From Pomphorhynchus laevis (lineage: Eukaryota; Acanthocephala; Palaeacanthocephala; Echinorhynchida; Pomphorhynchidae): a DNA stretch of 64,000 nucleotides. Below, piece by piece: positions 11,620 to 22,875 of the stretch (positions are counted from its first letter, which is position 1; each line of letters begins with the position of its first letter). Where the stretch lies: contig WNNJ02002562.1 of NCBI GenBank assembly GCA_012934845.2, forward strand, positions 1 to 64,000, written 5' to 3'. The notes below the pieces were generated by a model. That model had not been told where the DNA came from and searched no databases. It saw only the letters and a program-made list of their open reading frames with translations. Made by a program: the position numbers and the translations under genes.

Positions 11620-12030
11620 TAGCTCTTCACTCTTCTAACTCTTTTTCTTCTATGACCTCAGGTCCAGGGGGATCTGAGCCCCCAAACCGATCCAACACGC
11701 CGCCTTCCGACTGAACCACCCGGGGTCTTTCACCCCCCCCCCGAAGAATCCAATCGGCGCGGACTATGCTGGTAAACGAGAGACGAGGAGCTTAAGAAAC
11801 CTTAGCCTTTACTCTGGGGACGTCCTCTTGAGAAGAAGACTAGTCCCGAGATAGCCCAGGTACCCCAAAGGCGCACCTGGGTTTTCCCTTTCAATGACAG
11901 ATGCTGAGCCTGTTATCAGGGCCCACCTAGCTTTCTTCAGGATACGTTTAAGTCTATCCAGGTCAGCTTTTGCCGACCAGTTCATCGTAACGGTGAACCC
12001 CAGGTATTTTACTCGACTTGTGAAGGTGGA
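11620..12030 (-). mobile_element. LINE-J 3' end (5'-truncated copy)
   Basis: The reverse complement of this interval matches 18085-18470: the stretch encoding TSRVKYLGF at one end and the 3' tail with gaccccggatggttTaatcg and ccactggacctgaggcc at the other. The copy runs from the poly-A-like acaaaaaaaaacaag near 11555 to about 12029, where PLE-D starts. It is the same family as 14.9-18.5 kb and 42.2-43.1 kb. Confidence 0.8.
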
Positions 12031-13830
12031 GAGTGGTCTTTGAGGACATGAGTCTATTCATGCCCTCAGAGATGATTTGACGAAGCATATTTCCCTGAGA
12101 AACTTGGAACCAGAACAACTTCAAATATTGACACCGGATATGAACTTTGGCACATTATATATGCTGCCAAAAGTACACAAACCAGAAAGACCTTTTGTTG
12201 GTCGACCAATTGTGAGCTTTAAAAACACGGTAATGAAAAACTTATCTAAATATATACACAAATTACTTATACCACTTGCTAAAAATGTTCAAACTTATAT
12301 AAGTAGCTCATTGCAATTCATTCGAAAATTAAAAAATCTTAATATAGCAACGAACGACAAGCTAACAATAGTTACAGCTGATATTACTTCACTCTACACA
12401 AACATTCCTCATCGAGAAGGAATCGATGCAGTAACAAGTTTTATGAATTATAGCCAATGGCCCAAAACGAAATGCACATTTGTAGAGGAATCAATTGATC
12501 TTATTCTCGATCACAACATATTTCGATTCAACGACACATACTACAAACAAGTAACAGGAACAGCCATGGGAACACCCATGGCACCTGCTTATGCTATTCT
12601 TTACGTGTCTTTGATAGAAAATGCTGTGATAATGAAGTACGAGATGGATATTCTGCTCTACGTAAGGTACATTGATGATATTTTCATAATCTGGAAAGGA
12701 ACGAGTGATAAGTTGAATCTATTTAAAACCGAATTGAACAATGGGCCGCTTCATTTCAATTTCGAAACGGGTGATGAATTGCCATTTCTAGATATAATAG
12801 TTTCAACAGATGGTAACAACATCAAGCACAAATTCTACAAAAAACCCACTTCAAAAAATGATTTATTACTTCATGCAGGGTCTTGTCATCCTTCATCCGT
12901 AAAAAGGTCAATGATTTATTCGGAAGCTTTGCGACGGAGAAGGGCATGCATGGATGTGAGTGATATGGAAAATGCACTTGCAGATTTTAGAAATATTTTA
13001 CTGAATAGAGGTTATACCTATAGACAGACGTACCAACACATACATAAGGTACGAAGGATGGATCACACAACGTCGATAGAAAAGAGTGATAGTAAGTTTA
13101 TGCGAGATAAGCGTCTGTTGGTTCTAACATATCACGCAGGACTTGCAAATCTAAGAAAAGACATGAACCAAATAATAAAAGAATCCGGTTCAAATGCAGA
13201 TATAAAAACTGTATTTAAGGTACCCCTAAAATTAGGTAACTACTTTACTCGTGATAAGTCTAAAAATGCTAATGACATATTAATAAATGGGTGCATGTCG
13301 TGAAAACGTTCTAGGTGTAAGACATGTGAATCCATATGTGACACCAATACCTATATTAGCACAACCACCAATCGCAGGTATCTTATTAAAGGAAATTTCA
13401 ACTGTGCCACTAAAGATATTATATACATCGCACATTGTGGTGGTTGCAATCATCAATACGTAGGTGAATCATGCCGATCTCTTAGTGAAAGGCTAAATAA
13501 CAGACGAGCAGATATCAAGGCAAATAGAAAAGAGAATGATGCATTGGTACGGCATATCGTAGAAAATGATGACGAACACATATTGAAATATACAGTGGTA
13601 GCATTAACATTTAGAAGCACAGAAGAAAGACGCGAAGGAGAAATGCAGATGATTGGTCGCGTGATGAGTGATAATCCATTTGGATTAAACGATAAACATA
13701 TTTTTAATTTAGACTTAACGTGACTTTGGATTTATGATGTTTTCTAATTTTGAGCACTTGTTTTAGATTGAAAAAGGCTTCGGCCGAAAACGTTAATAAT
13801 TTTTTTTCTGTATTCCTGGTATTTCTTTAA
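12031..13830 (+). mobile_element. PLE-D, Penelope-like element with RT and C-terminal GIY-YIG
   Basis: The element keeps RT and endonuclease in one frame; its 5' part is cut where LINE-J sequence ends. After the stop at 13723 come the stem text aaggcttcggccgaaaacg (about 13772) and a long TA repeat. No target duplication could be assigned. One internal stop separates it from a fully open frame. Confidence 0.8.
12077..13723 (+). CDS. PLE-D reverse transcriptase plus GIY-YIG endonuclease
   Basis: The frame is open from before 12077 (a TTG codon, not a true start) to TGA at 13301-13303, then open again in the same frame to 13723. RT motifs in order: LPKVHKPERPFVGRPIVS (12163), ADITSLYTNIPH (motif A, about 12375), TAMGTPMAPAYA (motif B, about 12560), VRYIDDIFIIW (YIDD catalytic box, about 12660), then LPFLDIIVS, FYKKPTS and HPSSVKRSMI. 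After the TGA come KRSRCKTC and an endonuclease with YIAHCGGCNHQYVGES, RLNNRRADI and NPFGLN (GIY-YIG fold; nicks DNA for target-primed reverse transcription). The TGA falls where related elements usually have the first Cys of the C-x4-C-x2-C cluster. Either a point change or a selenocysteine codon would explain it. Confidence 0.8.
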
Positions 13831-13831
13831 A

Positions 13832-13837
<6 letters not shown>

Positions 13838-13882
<45 letters not shown>

Positions 13883-14062
13883 GAGTATTGATTATTGAAG
13901 TTCTTACAACTCTGAAGAAGGCTTTTACGCCGAAAGCTTAGCTCTTGTATTGTGCTATAAAAGAAAAATCGCTGCTGTTACTCGATTCTTGATTTAATTT
14001 GTTTAACGATTTATTTGAAAGCAGCCTCAATGGGCTCTCGAGTTCGATTTGATAATAATATT

Positions 14063-14145
<83 letters not shown>
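13838..14145. repeat. Two (TA)n tracts flanking a PLE-like terminal segment
   Basis: TA dinucleotide tracts lie at about 13838-13878 and 14068-14144. The segment between them holds tctgaagaaggcttttacgccgaaag (13911-13935 region), the hairpin-bearing terminal text typical of PLE ends. Frames read through the TA tracts (Ile/Tyr repeats) are not genes. Confidence 0.75.
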
Positions 14146-14148
<3 letters not shown>

Positions 14149-14593
14149 GTGCACAGATGTGCTGAGTAAACAACGGTCCAGGATTTCTTACGAAATACGG
14201 CATTTATACTAAATGGTGTTGCTTGATAGACTGGACTTCGATTCACGACTTTCAATCACCATGTCACTTCTAGACGACCACTTCAGCATCGAAATGATGA
14301 GTACCCGGCAACACATCCTTAAACACTAGGCAGAGGTTGTTGCTGAATTGTCGTTGCACTCGTTGGATCCTTAATGGATACGGCATGTATAATAGTAGTG
14401 CACAGATGTGCTGAGTAAACAACGGTCCAGGATTTCTTACGAAATACGGCATTTATACTAAATGGTGTTGCTTAATAGACTGGACTTCGATTCACGACTT
14501 TCAATCACCATGTCACTTCTAGACGACCACTTCAGCATCGAAATAATGAGTACCCGGCAACACTCATCAGTAGAATGAGGTACACACTGGTCG

Positions 14594-14654
<61 letters not shown>

Positions 14655-14760
14655 GGTGTTGCTTGATAGACTGGACTTCGATTCACGACTTTCAGTCACA
14701 ATGTCACTTCTAGACGACCAATGAGTACCCGGCAACACTCATTAGTAGAATGAAGTATTC
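14145..14760. repeat. Tandem repeat, about 246-bp period, with (TA)n
   Basis: A near-identical unit starts at about 14145 and again at 14391 (tagtagtgcacagatgtgct, then a block ending gagtacccggcaacac). A third, partial copy (14653-14760) follows a TA tract at about 14596-14652. The reverse complement of the unit end reads ctactgatgagtgttgccgg, nearly identical to 410-430 (ctactgatgagtgctgccgg), so the block shares ancestry with the repeat at the left edge of the window. Non-coding. Confidence 0.75.
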
Positions 14761-14926
14761 ATAGTATTAGGTTCATTTTAGGAATTTGATTGCATGTGCA
14801 TATGTTTTCGTATGTCGTAGCGTTCAAAGGATTTCCCCATTTCCAGCAAAATCGTTACAAATACACATATTTTAACTGTTTTTCAAAGAAGAACTGAGGC
14901 GATATCCGATCAAGAGATGAAGGTAA

Positions 14927-15990
14927 GTGAAGTTTCTTTTGTTGAACAAAAAGGAAGGGGAGCTTCCATCTATTCCTAAAACTACAAATTTGGTCATTAT
15001 AAAACTACCGGTTATGATTGAAAAGAAGAACTTATTTAATGTTTTCTTACGGAAGTTCTCACTTCAATTCGAAAATAGAATTATATTTAATTCTACCAAA
15101 TATTATGAGAATATAATCAAGATCTCGTTTTATACAGAAGACCCGGCAAATGCCTGGTAATTGACTTCAAACCTATTCAGGCATTGTAGAAGATTAATAA
15201 AATGCCTACGTTTCTCTCAAGTGATGTCATGATCTCACTCTAAAAACTGTTCAACATCTCTAAAATACGCTTTATAAATGATAAAAAGGTATTCATATTT
15301 CTATAACATTCGCTCATGCATCCTTGAATGACGCGTAGCGGCTTTCGCATTCAAAGTTTAACCCATTTTTGGGACCAAATTTGACATAACATTACTGGAG
15401 ACCGAGTCATTGACTTACTCTCACTGCAACACCTGCCATCAATGGGGGACACTGGGTCAGCAAATGTATGAGCCCACAAACTTGTGGAATATGCGGATCC
15501 ACTGACAATCACGAACGATCACTCAGCATTGTTTCGAAAATGCAGGGCTATCAAAGAATACCAATCGAATCACAAGATAAATACAGGCAACGACTTAACT
15601 TTTGCTCAAGCTTCCGAACAGACAATAATTGAAACTAATTCTGACAGTAAGTCCAACGACAAAGATATGATATACTACATTGATTGCAGAATCAAAGCAG
15701 CAATGTCTCAAGTTGAAGGTATGATTAGTGAATCATTAAGTAATCTTTTACAAACTTTAAACCTACCTACCGCAACAAAGACCAATAACAAGATGAAACC
15801 CTCAAACAAGAAGAATGGTAAATTTCAAACAGTCGTAGCTGTAAAACTAGCTAAGAAAGACCAGAACAACGGGACTGTGATCAATCCCAGATATACTACG
15901 GGAGATGGAGATATGTCCGGTAAGCAAGTGCCTCATCCTAGTCGGGCTGGGGGTATGAGGGGAAACCTTCTCACTACTGGTTCGGACTAG
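14927..15990 (+). pseudogene. LINE-J ORF1 (gag-like, zinc-knuckle)
   Basis: 14927-15160 is an open N-terminal stretch rich in Lys and hydrophobic residues (TTNLVIIKLPVMIEKK). Around 15420-15550 shifting frames give CNTCHQWGTLGQQ, EPTNL and CGICGSTDNHE, two CCHC-type knuckles. 15484-15990 continues with KCRAIKEYQSN, a FAQASEQ segment, and a Lys/Asn-rich tail with PHPSRAGGMRG. Such proteins bind element RNA. It is broken by stops and shifts between 15160 and 15484. Confidence 0.6.
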
Positions 15991-16039
15991 TAGGAGGCAT
16001 CTTACTCCAGCTAAATCAATACAAAGCATAGTAATCAAG

Positions 16040-18404
16040 AACAATTTTCACTGAATGTCCTTCAGTGGAATTCGGAAGGTGCTTCTGCCCTTAGCCTTTT
16101 ATCTGGTATAGATGCAGGTGTTATATTCCTTCAGAAGATGCGTCTACCCGGCTCCCTCAGGACATTACTCGATTTATCCCTAAGCACATCTACACCCACT
16201 TTACTCCTACATAACCCCCTCACTCCTCTTCTACTTAAGGTGTTTTAACCCTAGTTAAATGCTTCTTAAGATATTCCCTCCTGTTAAACTACTCTTGTCC
16301 AGCCCTGTCTTGTTTAGCTATATCACTCTGTAAAATCGGTAATCGCTTCAGTATAGCCAATATCTACATTCGTCCAGAAAGATTCACAAGAACTGTAACC
16401 TCCTGGATCGTATTTTGGATAGTGGCTGTGACATATTACTTGGTGATTTCGACGACAGAAATGGTCGTTGAGTTAATGCAGCATTCCACAGAGCCAGGAA
16501 CGACTATCTTATTCACAAACCACCGTCCCTTATCTTTCATTGCTCAACAACTAATACTCTGTTCGACATATTACTGCTTCATAAGATTTTGTTATTGAAA
16601 CCCGACTGTACTAAGCAGTCACGCCAACAACATACCATCTCTCATGACCTAATTCGTTTGAGAATAGAGGAAGATACTTTGCTTAGAAGGAGGTTTCACT
16701 TTAATCCCATCAGAGTGACTTTCTTTCAGGTAGCTATCCAACTCTTCCCCTGAATTGGCAATGAGAGTTTGACCGAATTTAATTCCTACCTCTTATCGCA
16801 AGCTACCACGATCCTTTCGAATACCTATAAAGGTCGTATTTACAATCCCAATCCAACAAAACTCAAGATCTTGGCAGACAGGCTTCACCCTCCCTATCTC
16901 TCTATTTCCGCCATACAGGCCATCTCGAATGAATACTGGAGCTCTAGATATAGGTTCCAGCTGAGCAGAAATAGGGCGAGCCTTGCTCACTTTAATCCTT
17001 CTAAGTCTTCATTTTTGAAGATATTCAAGAAAGAGAAGTTTGTCTGCTGGAAGGATAGGGCTGTGGGTTGAATTAGGATCATTGACCTTGACAAAGTTTT
17101 GGAAGAGTCACTATTCATACATAACTATGGAGCAACTCAACCTCACCAACCAATCCCGTGTTGGGGTGACTTCAGGAGCAGGGACTTATCTGTTACAAAT
17201 ATCCTTAACTCTTGGGGTCTACTTCTGGGCATCCCCAAATCCGCCGCTCCACTATCTTCTCGAGTATATCAGCTTTTACAGCTGATCAAAGAATATAAGT
17301 AGCCGTCACAATGCTTTTAGCCTCATCATCCGATGCAGCCGGCATCAATATTAGTCGCAGAATTTTCTTACCTAAACGTAATCCGGTTTCATGTCCTAAA
17401 GACCTGCTGCCCATTTCGATTCAATACTTCCCCATCGTCTTCTCGAAAAAGCGCTTGCGCGTAGAATTCACGATCATTTTCATTAATCCCACCAAGTTTT
17501 CTTTGGTTTGTCAAAGGACCCTCGTCCATTCAGCAATTGATGAAGTGCATCAGTTTTGTCGGGATAACAGTCATCCACTTGATGTGGCTGTTTTCCTTGA
17601 TTTTTCTGCTGCATTTGACCGCATCTCCATTCCCTTCGTTATCTCTTATCTTAGTACCCTCGGGTTTCCTGCGAGAATTGTAAACAGGGTGGACATATTG
17701 CTGTACATCAAGCGGTTCTACTATGAAGACGATTCTGATTGACGTCAGTTCTACCCGTTTACGGGTGTACCCCAAGGCTCCCCACTTCTATCTTATAACT
17801 TCCTGCCTCCATTGTACTATTCAAGAATTATAAACGTTATCAGCATCTAGTGGTATACGCTGATGATACCACAGCCCTGTTCTCTGGACGCAGGTGCAAT
17901 GATGTAGTCTCGGACATCAGCCGTTTCCGTTTACGACTAAAAAACTTACTACTCATATCAGATCTTATTCTCAACTCTTCTAAATCGCAGGTTGTTCTCT
18001 TTCATGGCGCCCCTGCAACTAAGAAAAAATTAAAGAGATTAGCACTCCCGGCTCTATCTTCCATATTGTCTATTCAGCCACTCCTTACCTTCACAAGTCG
18101 AGTAAAATACCTGGGGTTTACTGTTACGATGAGCTTGTCGGCGAAAGCTGACCTGGATAGACTCAAGCGTATCTTGAAGAAAGTTAGGTCGGCCTTGAAA
18201 CGGGCTCAGCATCTGTCATTGAATAGGAAAACCCAAGTGCGCCTCTTGTGTACTTTGGTTATCTCGGGATTAGATTTCTTTTCGAGAGGACTTCCCCCAG
18301 AGCACAGACTAAGGTTTCTCAAACTCCTCATCTCGCGATTACCGAGCATAGTCCGCCTCGCCTGGACTTCTCGGGGGAGGGGTGAAAGACCCCGGATGGT
18401 TTAA
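16040..18404 (+). pseudogene. LINE-J ORF2 remnant (AP endonuclease and RT)
   Basis: Endonuclease: LNVLQWNSEGASAL and GIDAGVIFLQ (about 16050-16140) and LLGDFDDRNGR (about 16435). RT: DVAVFLDFSAAFDRISIPFV (motif A, about 17580), PFTGVPQGSPLL-type sequence near 17760, MVYADDTTALFSG (catalytic YADD, 17850), LNSSKSQVVLFHG and SRVKYLGFTV. The last open segment ends at 18404. The frames are broken several times between 16140 and 17850. Confidence 0.75.
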
Positions 18405-18480
18405 TCGTAGAGCAGCGTGTAGGATTGGCTGGAAGGCCCAGATCCCACTGGACCTGAGGCCGTGCAGACATAAGAAGATT

Positions 18481-19090
18481 GAAATAACATTTTGTCTGAC
18501 CTTGTAATATTTTCTTTTCTTTTACTGCTGTTTTTATTTTTAAAACTTTTTTTAGTGGTTGTATTTTTATTTAAAAAAATCTTTATTATTTATAGCATGC
18601 TTAGTTGTATTGTTAACGTATTTGTAACTGATTCTAGATTTTGAATTGAATAAAACTCCATGAATTACTTTCATTGTTTAGTCCGTAATCAAGATGTGAT
18701 TGACATGATGGACTATGTGTATTTGATTTAAGTAGTCTATCGATTGCCATTTATTATATACGCATCTTTGTTTATCATCTTCGAAAATGCAGTCATTTTC
18801 GATATTGTGCCTCACAATTCCTGCATATGAGGATACCATTTGCCATATTATTTTAATTACTACGTTATTTCAACACTAGTTTAAATCATGGTGACAAATA
18901 TTGAGTAGTAATTATTTGTCAGTAATTCTTTTATTATTTTTCACGTTATCACTTTTTATGATCACAGTTAAATTCTTCTGATGAAGTTTACTTTGTAAAC
19001 TTAATACACATTTCTTTATCGATGGCCCAAGTTGCATTTACGTTTGCTTTCTCCCAACCATATTAAAATACCCGATGTCGTTCAACTATC
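18481..19090. other. Unassigned AT-rich region with element-F end
   Basis: Mostly AT-rich and non-coding. From about 18960 to 19090 the sequence (gtaaacttaatacacattt ... ccaagttgcatttacgtttgc) recurs at 23410-23530 with changes, so it is a dispersed repeat (called element F here). It contains a small perfect stem, agtttac/gtaaact, at about 18983-19000. PLE-A inserted at its right end. Confidence 0.45.
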
Positions 19091-19522
19091 AAATCTTCAA
19101 GTATTGTGTAAGCAGACTCCATTTAAAATTGTCGAAAGATCAAGAAGAGTCAATTATTTTTTGTTTACAAATTTTCAACCACTACTGCGGTCATCATCAG
19201 GAAAACGTCATTGCACACGCTACAACAATCATATATAGCAAAACAAAATCTGGAAGAAACATATCGGAAAATAATCTGGAAAAATAAATTTGCCATTTGT
19301 AATCAAGTGGGTAGGCACATCCGGTTTATTACCCTCGAAGTTGTTGTCGGGATCAAGGTAATGCAATATGATAGCCTCTTTTATTTGCCTTGTAGACTTA
19401 TCACTTTCGTGGGCAATAATTTCTGCACCGGCAAAATTTATGTCATGGCCGTAGGCGGCAAAGTGATTTCAAGCTGCTGAGCTGATATGTCCAAGACGTA
19501 GTGCCCGCTTGTGACCCAATAA

Positions 19523-19969
19523 TCAAACAGCAAGTTTTTCACCTGTTTGTCCTACGTAATGAGCCGCGCAACCATCACACGGTATATGGTAGATCCCTCC
19601 AATCTTTTCATATTTTGGTTTTATTTTGAATAAACCAGACATACCAGGCCCACGTTTACAAAATACGGTACTGTGAGAAGCAGTGCTTCTAATTGATAGT
19701 CTTAACGCGTGTTGGAGACGATTAAATGCGCGATCGTTCCAAAACGGAAAATTTAAATATTTTGTTACAGGCTTTACATAGTCGTTTCGTGCTTTATTAT
19801 GAATCTCTTTTGCTGCGTCATGACTGCGCTTAATAGCCCATAAAGGATATCCCGAATCGAATAGAGACTGTCGTATTTGCTCGTATTCTAATTTCAGATC
19901 CTCCTCTGTAAAACAGTATCTATGCATGCGCAGGAATAGCGAACGAGCAGCAGATATCTTATACCTCAT
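19523..19969 (-). pseudogene. PLE-A connector and GIY-YIG endonuclease (partial)
   Basis: An open stretch of 148 codons: RSLFLRMHRYCFTEEDLKLE and SLFDSGYPLWAIKRSH (the usual post-RT linker), CKRGPGMSGLF, then YHIPCDGCAAHYVGQTGEKL, the start of GIY-YIG with its YVG strand. The rest of the nuclease (HRR.. and later E) is lost in a frame break near 19523; text beyond it still encodes nuclease-like pieces down to about 19300. The identical peptide is encoded at 22025-22471 in the inverted copy. Confidence 0.85.
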
Positions 19970-19995
19970 TGGGCAGATCGATGTCTATGGCGTGG

Positions 19996-21656
19996 TCATG
20001 TTAATGACACCTTTCTTCCTAAACACATTAGTCTTAGTAATGCTACTATCTTCACGCAAACATTGTAGTCCAGGAAGGAAATAGAACCCTCATTTTCAGC
20101 ACAAATGTTCCACTTTATTCGAGTATCCAAATTATCTAACATATTGAAGACTTTTACATCCACAGAATTATTGATACTCATGAATACGTCATCAACGTAT
20201 CTGCCCCAATAGACTAATCCTTTTATATGGGAATACACATTTGCTTCAATTTTTCGCATAAATAAATCGGCTAGAGTTGGACATAATGGAGAGCCCATTG
20301 CAACTCCATCTACTTGCACATACAATTCGTTGTTGAAAGAGAATATGGATTCAGTTGTACATACGTGAAGTAAATGTTGCCATTCATTCAGTGATAACGT
20401 CCATCGTTTACATTTCTGACTTAGGAGGAGTGCAGCGTCAACAATTGTTTCATGAACTGGAACATTCGTGAAGAGGTCGCAAACGTCAGCAGTAAAAAAC
20501 TTGACATTTAGTGTGTTCATTTCCGCATATTTAACACAAACTCATGCCCATTTTTTATTGTTGAATGTGACGAACCCATAGAGTCTCTTAAGCACTGGTT
20601 TATCATCTTTGCCAGACGGTGACCGTGTGAAGTATAACTGGCGATTACGGGTCTTACAGACCTTCCAGCTTTATAGGTGTTTAGCAACAGGTACATAAAG
20701 CCAGGGGCGCTATGTTTAGAACGAACCTTCCAATAATCAGCGGTTGGAATTACTCCACGATGGTTTAGTTGCAAGAGCGTAGCGTTGAGACACTTCTCCT
20801 TTTTTAATGTATGGTCACGCTCTAACTTCATAAATTTGGTCGTGTTTGATAAAATATCAAGACCAAACTTGATGTAGTCACATCTGTTGAGAACGACCAA
20901 GTTATTGCCTTTGTCTGCTTTGCAAATAGCCAATGTTTCATCATTCCGTAGCGTCTTCAGTGCAAATGCTGGCAACGCTCGGAGGGCAGACCTATGTGAG
21001 CGAACGTCATGTGGTAGGAAATCGTTAATGCGACTTATATGCGTTTTGTACCCAGCAATGGCACTTTCATCCTGTCGCGCAATAATATTTTCGAGGGCCG
21101 CTTGTATTGATAATGGCTCAAAACGCTGATATATTATGAATTTGGCACCCAGATTTAATATTGCTTCCTCATGGACTGTAAACTGACGATTTGACCAATT
21201 TGTATATCGTTGTTGCGGAGTAGAAGCCACCAATATTCCAGCCCTCGACAATTTATTTATGTGGCGATTTTTGATTGTTGATGTAAGCACTGAACAGTGA
21301 CTTTCGAGGTTTGCTGTCAGATTCATAAAAAGAGTTTGCAAAATTTCCTCTTTAATAATAATGGTTAGCGCTTCCATTCTTACTCGAAGTTTACGTAATT
21401 TACAGCGTAATGTACGTATTGTAAACTTGATCACCGATACTTCTAACTTCCTTTTAAATTTACTCTCTCTAAAACCAATAGCCCCACACGACAGTCTTGC
21501 CCATACTGGGATGTAACGATGCAAAATGTATAGTTTAGCAAATTCAATTGATTCTTTAGTTCGTAATATTGTTAATCGTAGCGTGCACAATTTGCGACAA
21601 CGTAGCAGAGCATCTCGACCATGCTGAGCAAGAATTATTGTGTAAGCAGACTCCAT
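19996..21656 (-). pseudogene. PLE-A reverse transcriptase
   Basis: N-terminal part (21656-20517, 379 codons): ETLAICKADKGNNLVVL, a conserved DKG(N)xxVVL PLE block, YLLLNTYKAGRSVRPVI and a TSHGHRLAKMINQC segment. It continues in another frame (20520-19996) with FFTADVCDLFTNVPVHE (motif A), YVQVDGVAMGSPLCPTLADL (motif B), YWGRYVDDVFMSI (catalytic YVDD) and ISFLDYNV. This is the full PLE-type RT related to telomerase. It is disrupted at the join of the two parts and again before the endonuclease. Confidence 0.88.
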
Positions 21657-21786
21657 TTAAAATTGTCGAAAGATCAAGAAGAGTCAATTATTTTTTGTTT
21701 ACAAATTTTCAACCACTACCGCGGTCATCATCAGAAAAACGTCATTGCACACGTTACAACAACCATATATAGCAAAACAAAATCTG

Positions 21787-22864
21787 AAATTAGAATACGA
21801 GATGACGTATTCATGAGTATCAATAATTCTGTGGATGTAAAAGTCTTCAATATGTTAGATAATTTGGATACTCGAATAAGATGGAACATTTGTGCTGAAA
21901 ATGACGGTTCTATTTCCTTCCTGGACTACAATGTTTGCGTGAAGATAGTAGCATTACTAAGACTAATGTGTTTAGGAAGAAAGGTGTCATTAACATGACC
22001 ACGCCATAGACATCGATCTGCCCAATGAGGTATAAGATATCTGCTGCTCGTTCGCTATTCCTGCGCATGCATAGATACTGTTTTACAGAGGAGGATCTGA
22101 AATTAGAATACGAGCAAATACGACAGTCTCTATTCGATTCGGGATATCCTTTATGGGCTATTAAGCGCAGTCATGACGCAGCAAAAGAGATTCATAATAA
22201 AGCACGAAACGACTATGTAAAGCCTGTAACAAAATATTTAAATTTTCCGTTTTGGAACGATCGCGCATTTAATCGTCTCCAACACGCGTTAAGACTATCA
22301 ATTAGAAGCACTGCTTCTCACAGTACCGTATTTTGTAAACGTGGGCCTGGTATGTCTGGTTTATTCAAAATAAAACCAAAATATGAAAAGATTGGAGGGA
22401 TCTACCATATACCGTGTGATGGTTGCGCGGCTCATTACGTAGGACAAACAGGTGAAAAACTTGCTGTTTGATTATTGGGTCACAAGCGGGCACTACGTCT
22501 TGGACATATCAGCTCAGCAGCTTGAAATCACTTTGCCGCCTACGGCCATGACATAAATTTTGCCGGTGCAGAAATTATTGCCCACGAAAGTGATAAGTCT
22601 ACAAGGCAAATAAAAGAGGCTATCATATTGCATTACCTTGATCCCGACAACAACTTCGAGGGTAATAAACCGGATGTGCCTACCCACTTGATTACAAATG
22701 GCAAATTTATTTTTCCAGATTATTTTCCGATATGTTTCTTCCAGATTTTGTTTTGCTATATATGATTGTTGTAGCGTGTGCAATGACGTTTTCCTGATGA
22801 TGACCGCAGTAGTGGTTGAAAATTTGTAAACAAAAAATAATTGACTCTTCTTGATCTTTCGACA
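21787..22864 (+). mobile_element. Inverted 5'-truncated copy of PLE-A
   Basis: It mirrors the 3' third of PLE-A: SINNSVDVKVFNML RT tail (21810), the same 148-codon linker/nuclease peptide (22025-22471), then the 3' region to the terminal text gcggtcatcatcag (reverse) at about 22790. Its start shows a filler: aaattagaatacgag at 21787-21801 is a copy of internal sequence at 22099-22113, a footprint of template switching during integration. Frame interruptions are shared with the main copy. Confidence 0.85.
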
Positions 22865-22875
22865 AAATCTTCAAG

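Larger units (their letters stand above)
14890..18480 (+). mobile_element. LINE-J, near full-length non-LTR retrotransposon, decayed
   Basis: Order on the plus strand: ORF1 (14927 to about 15990) with a zinc-knuckle region, endonuclease (16040-16700), RT (16769-18404), then a short 3' UTR with gaccccggatgg and ccactggacctgaggcc (18385-18465). ORF1 with Cys knuckles plus AP endonuclease plus RT places it in the Jockey/I-like part of the LINE tree; the exact clade is not decided. Multiple breaks in all parts. Two further 3' copies are present on the minus strand (11620-12030, 42160-43105) and a short plus-strand piece at 44500-44700. Confidence 0.75.
19091..22875 (-). mobile_element. PLE-A, Penelope-like element with inverted partner copy and 11-bp target duplication
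   Basis: AAATCTTCAAG occurs at 19091-19101 and 22865-22875, bounding the insertion. The main copy reads on the minus strand from a terminal repeat (21786-21636) through RT and endonuclease to a second, direct terminal repeat (19251-19102). Next to its 5' side lies a 5'-truncated copy in the opposite orientation (21787-22864), almost identical to 19115-20190 reversed. Direct pseudo-LTRs plus an inverted truncated copy is the classic Penelope insertion structure. Near identity of the arms suggests a fairly young insertion. The coding frames have two or three breaks. Confidence 0.9.

Noticed and set aside
13938-14255. 105-codon minus-strand frame with long Ile/Tyr alternation
   Set aside because: Produced by reading through a TA dinucleotide tract; the same applies to 14532-14738.
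22740-22870. Canonical hammerhead ribozyme in the PLE-A terminal repeat
   Set aside because: CTGATGA and GAAA flank a good stem, but one extra base separates CTGATGA from the stem, and the sequences that should form stem I are not complementary.
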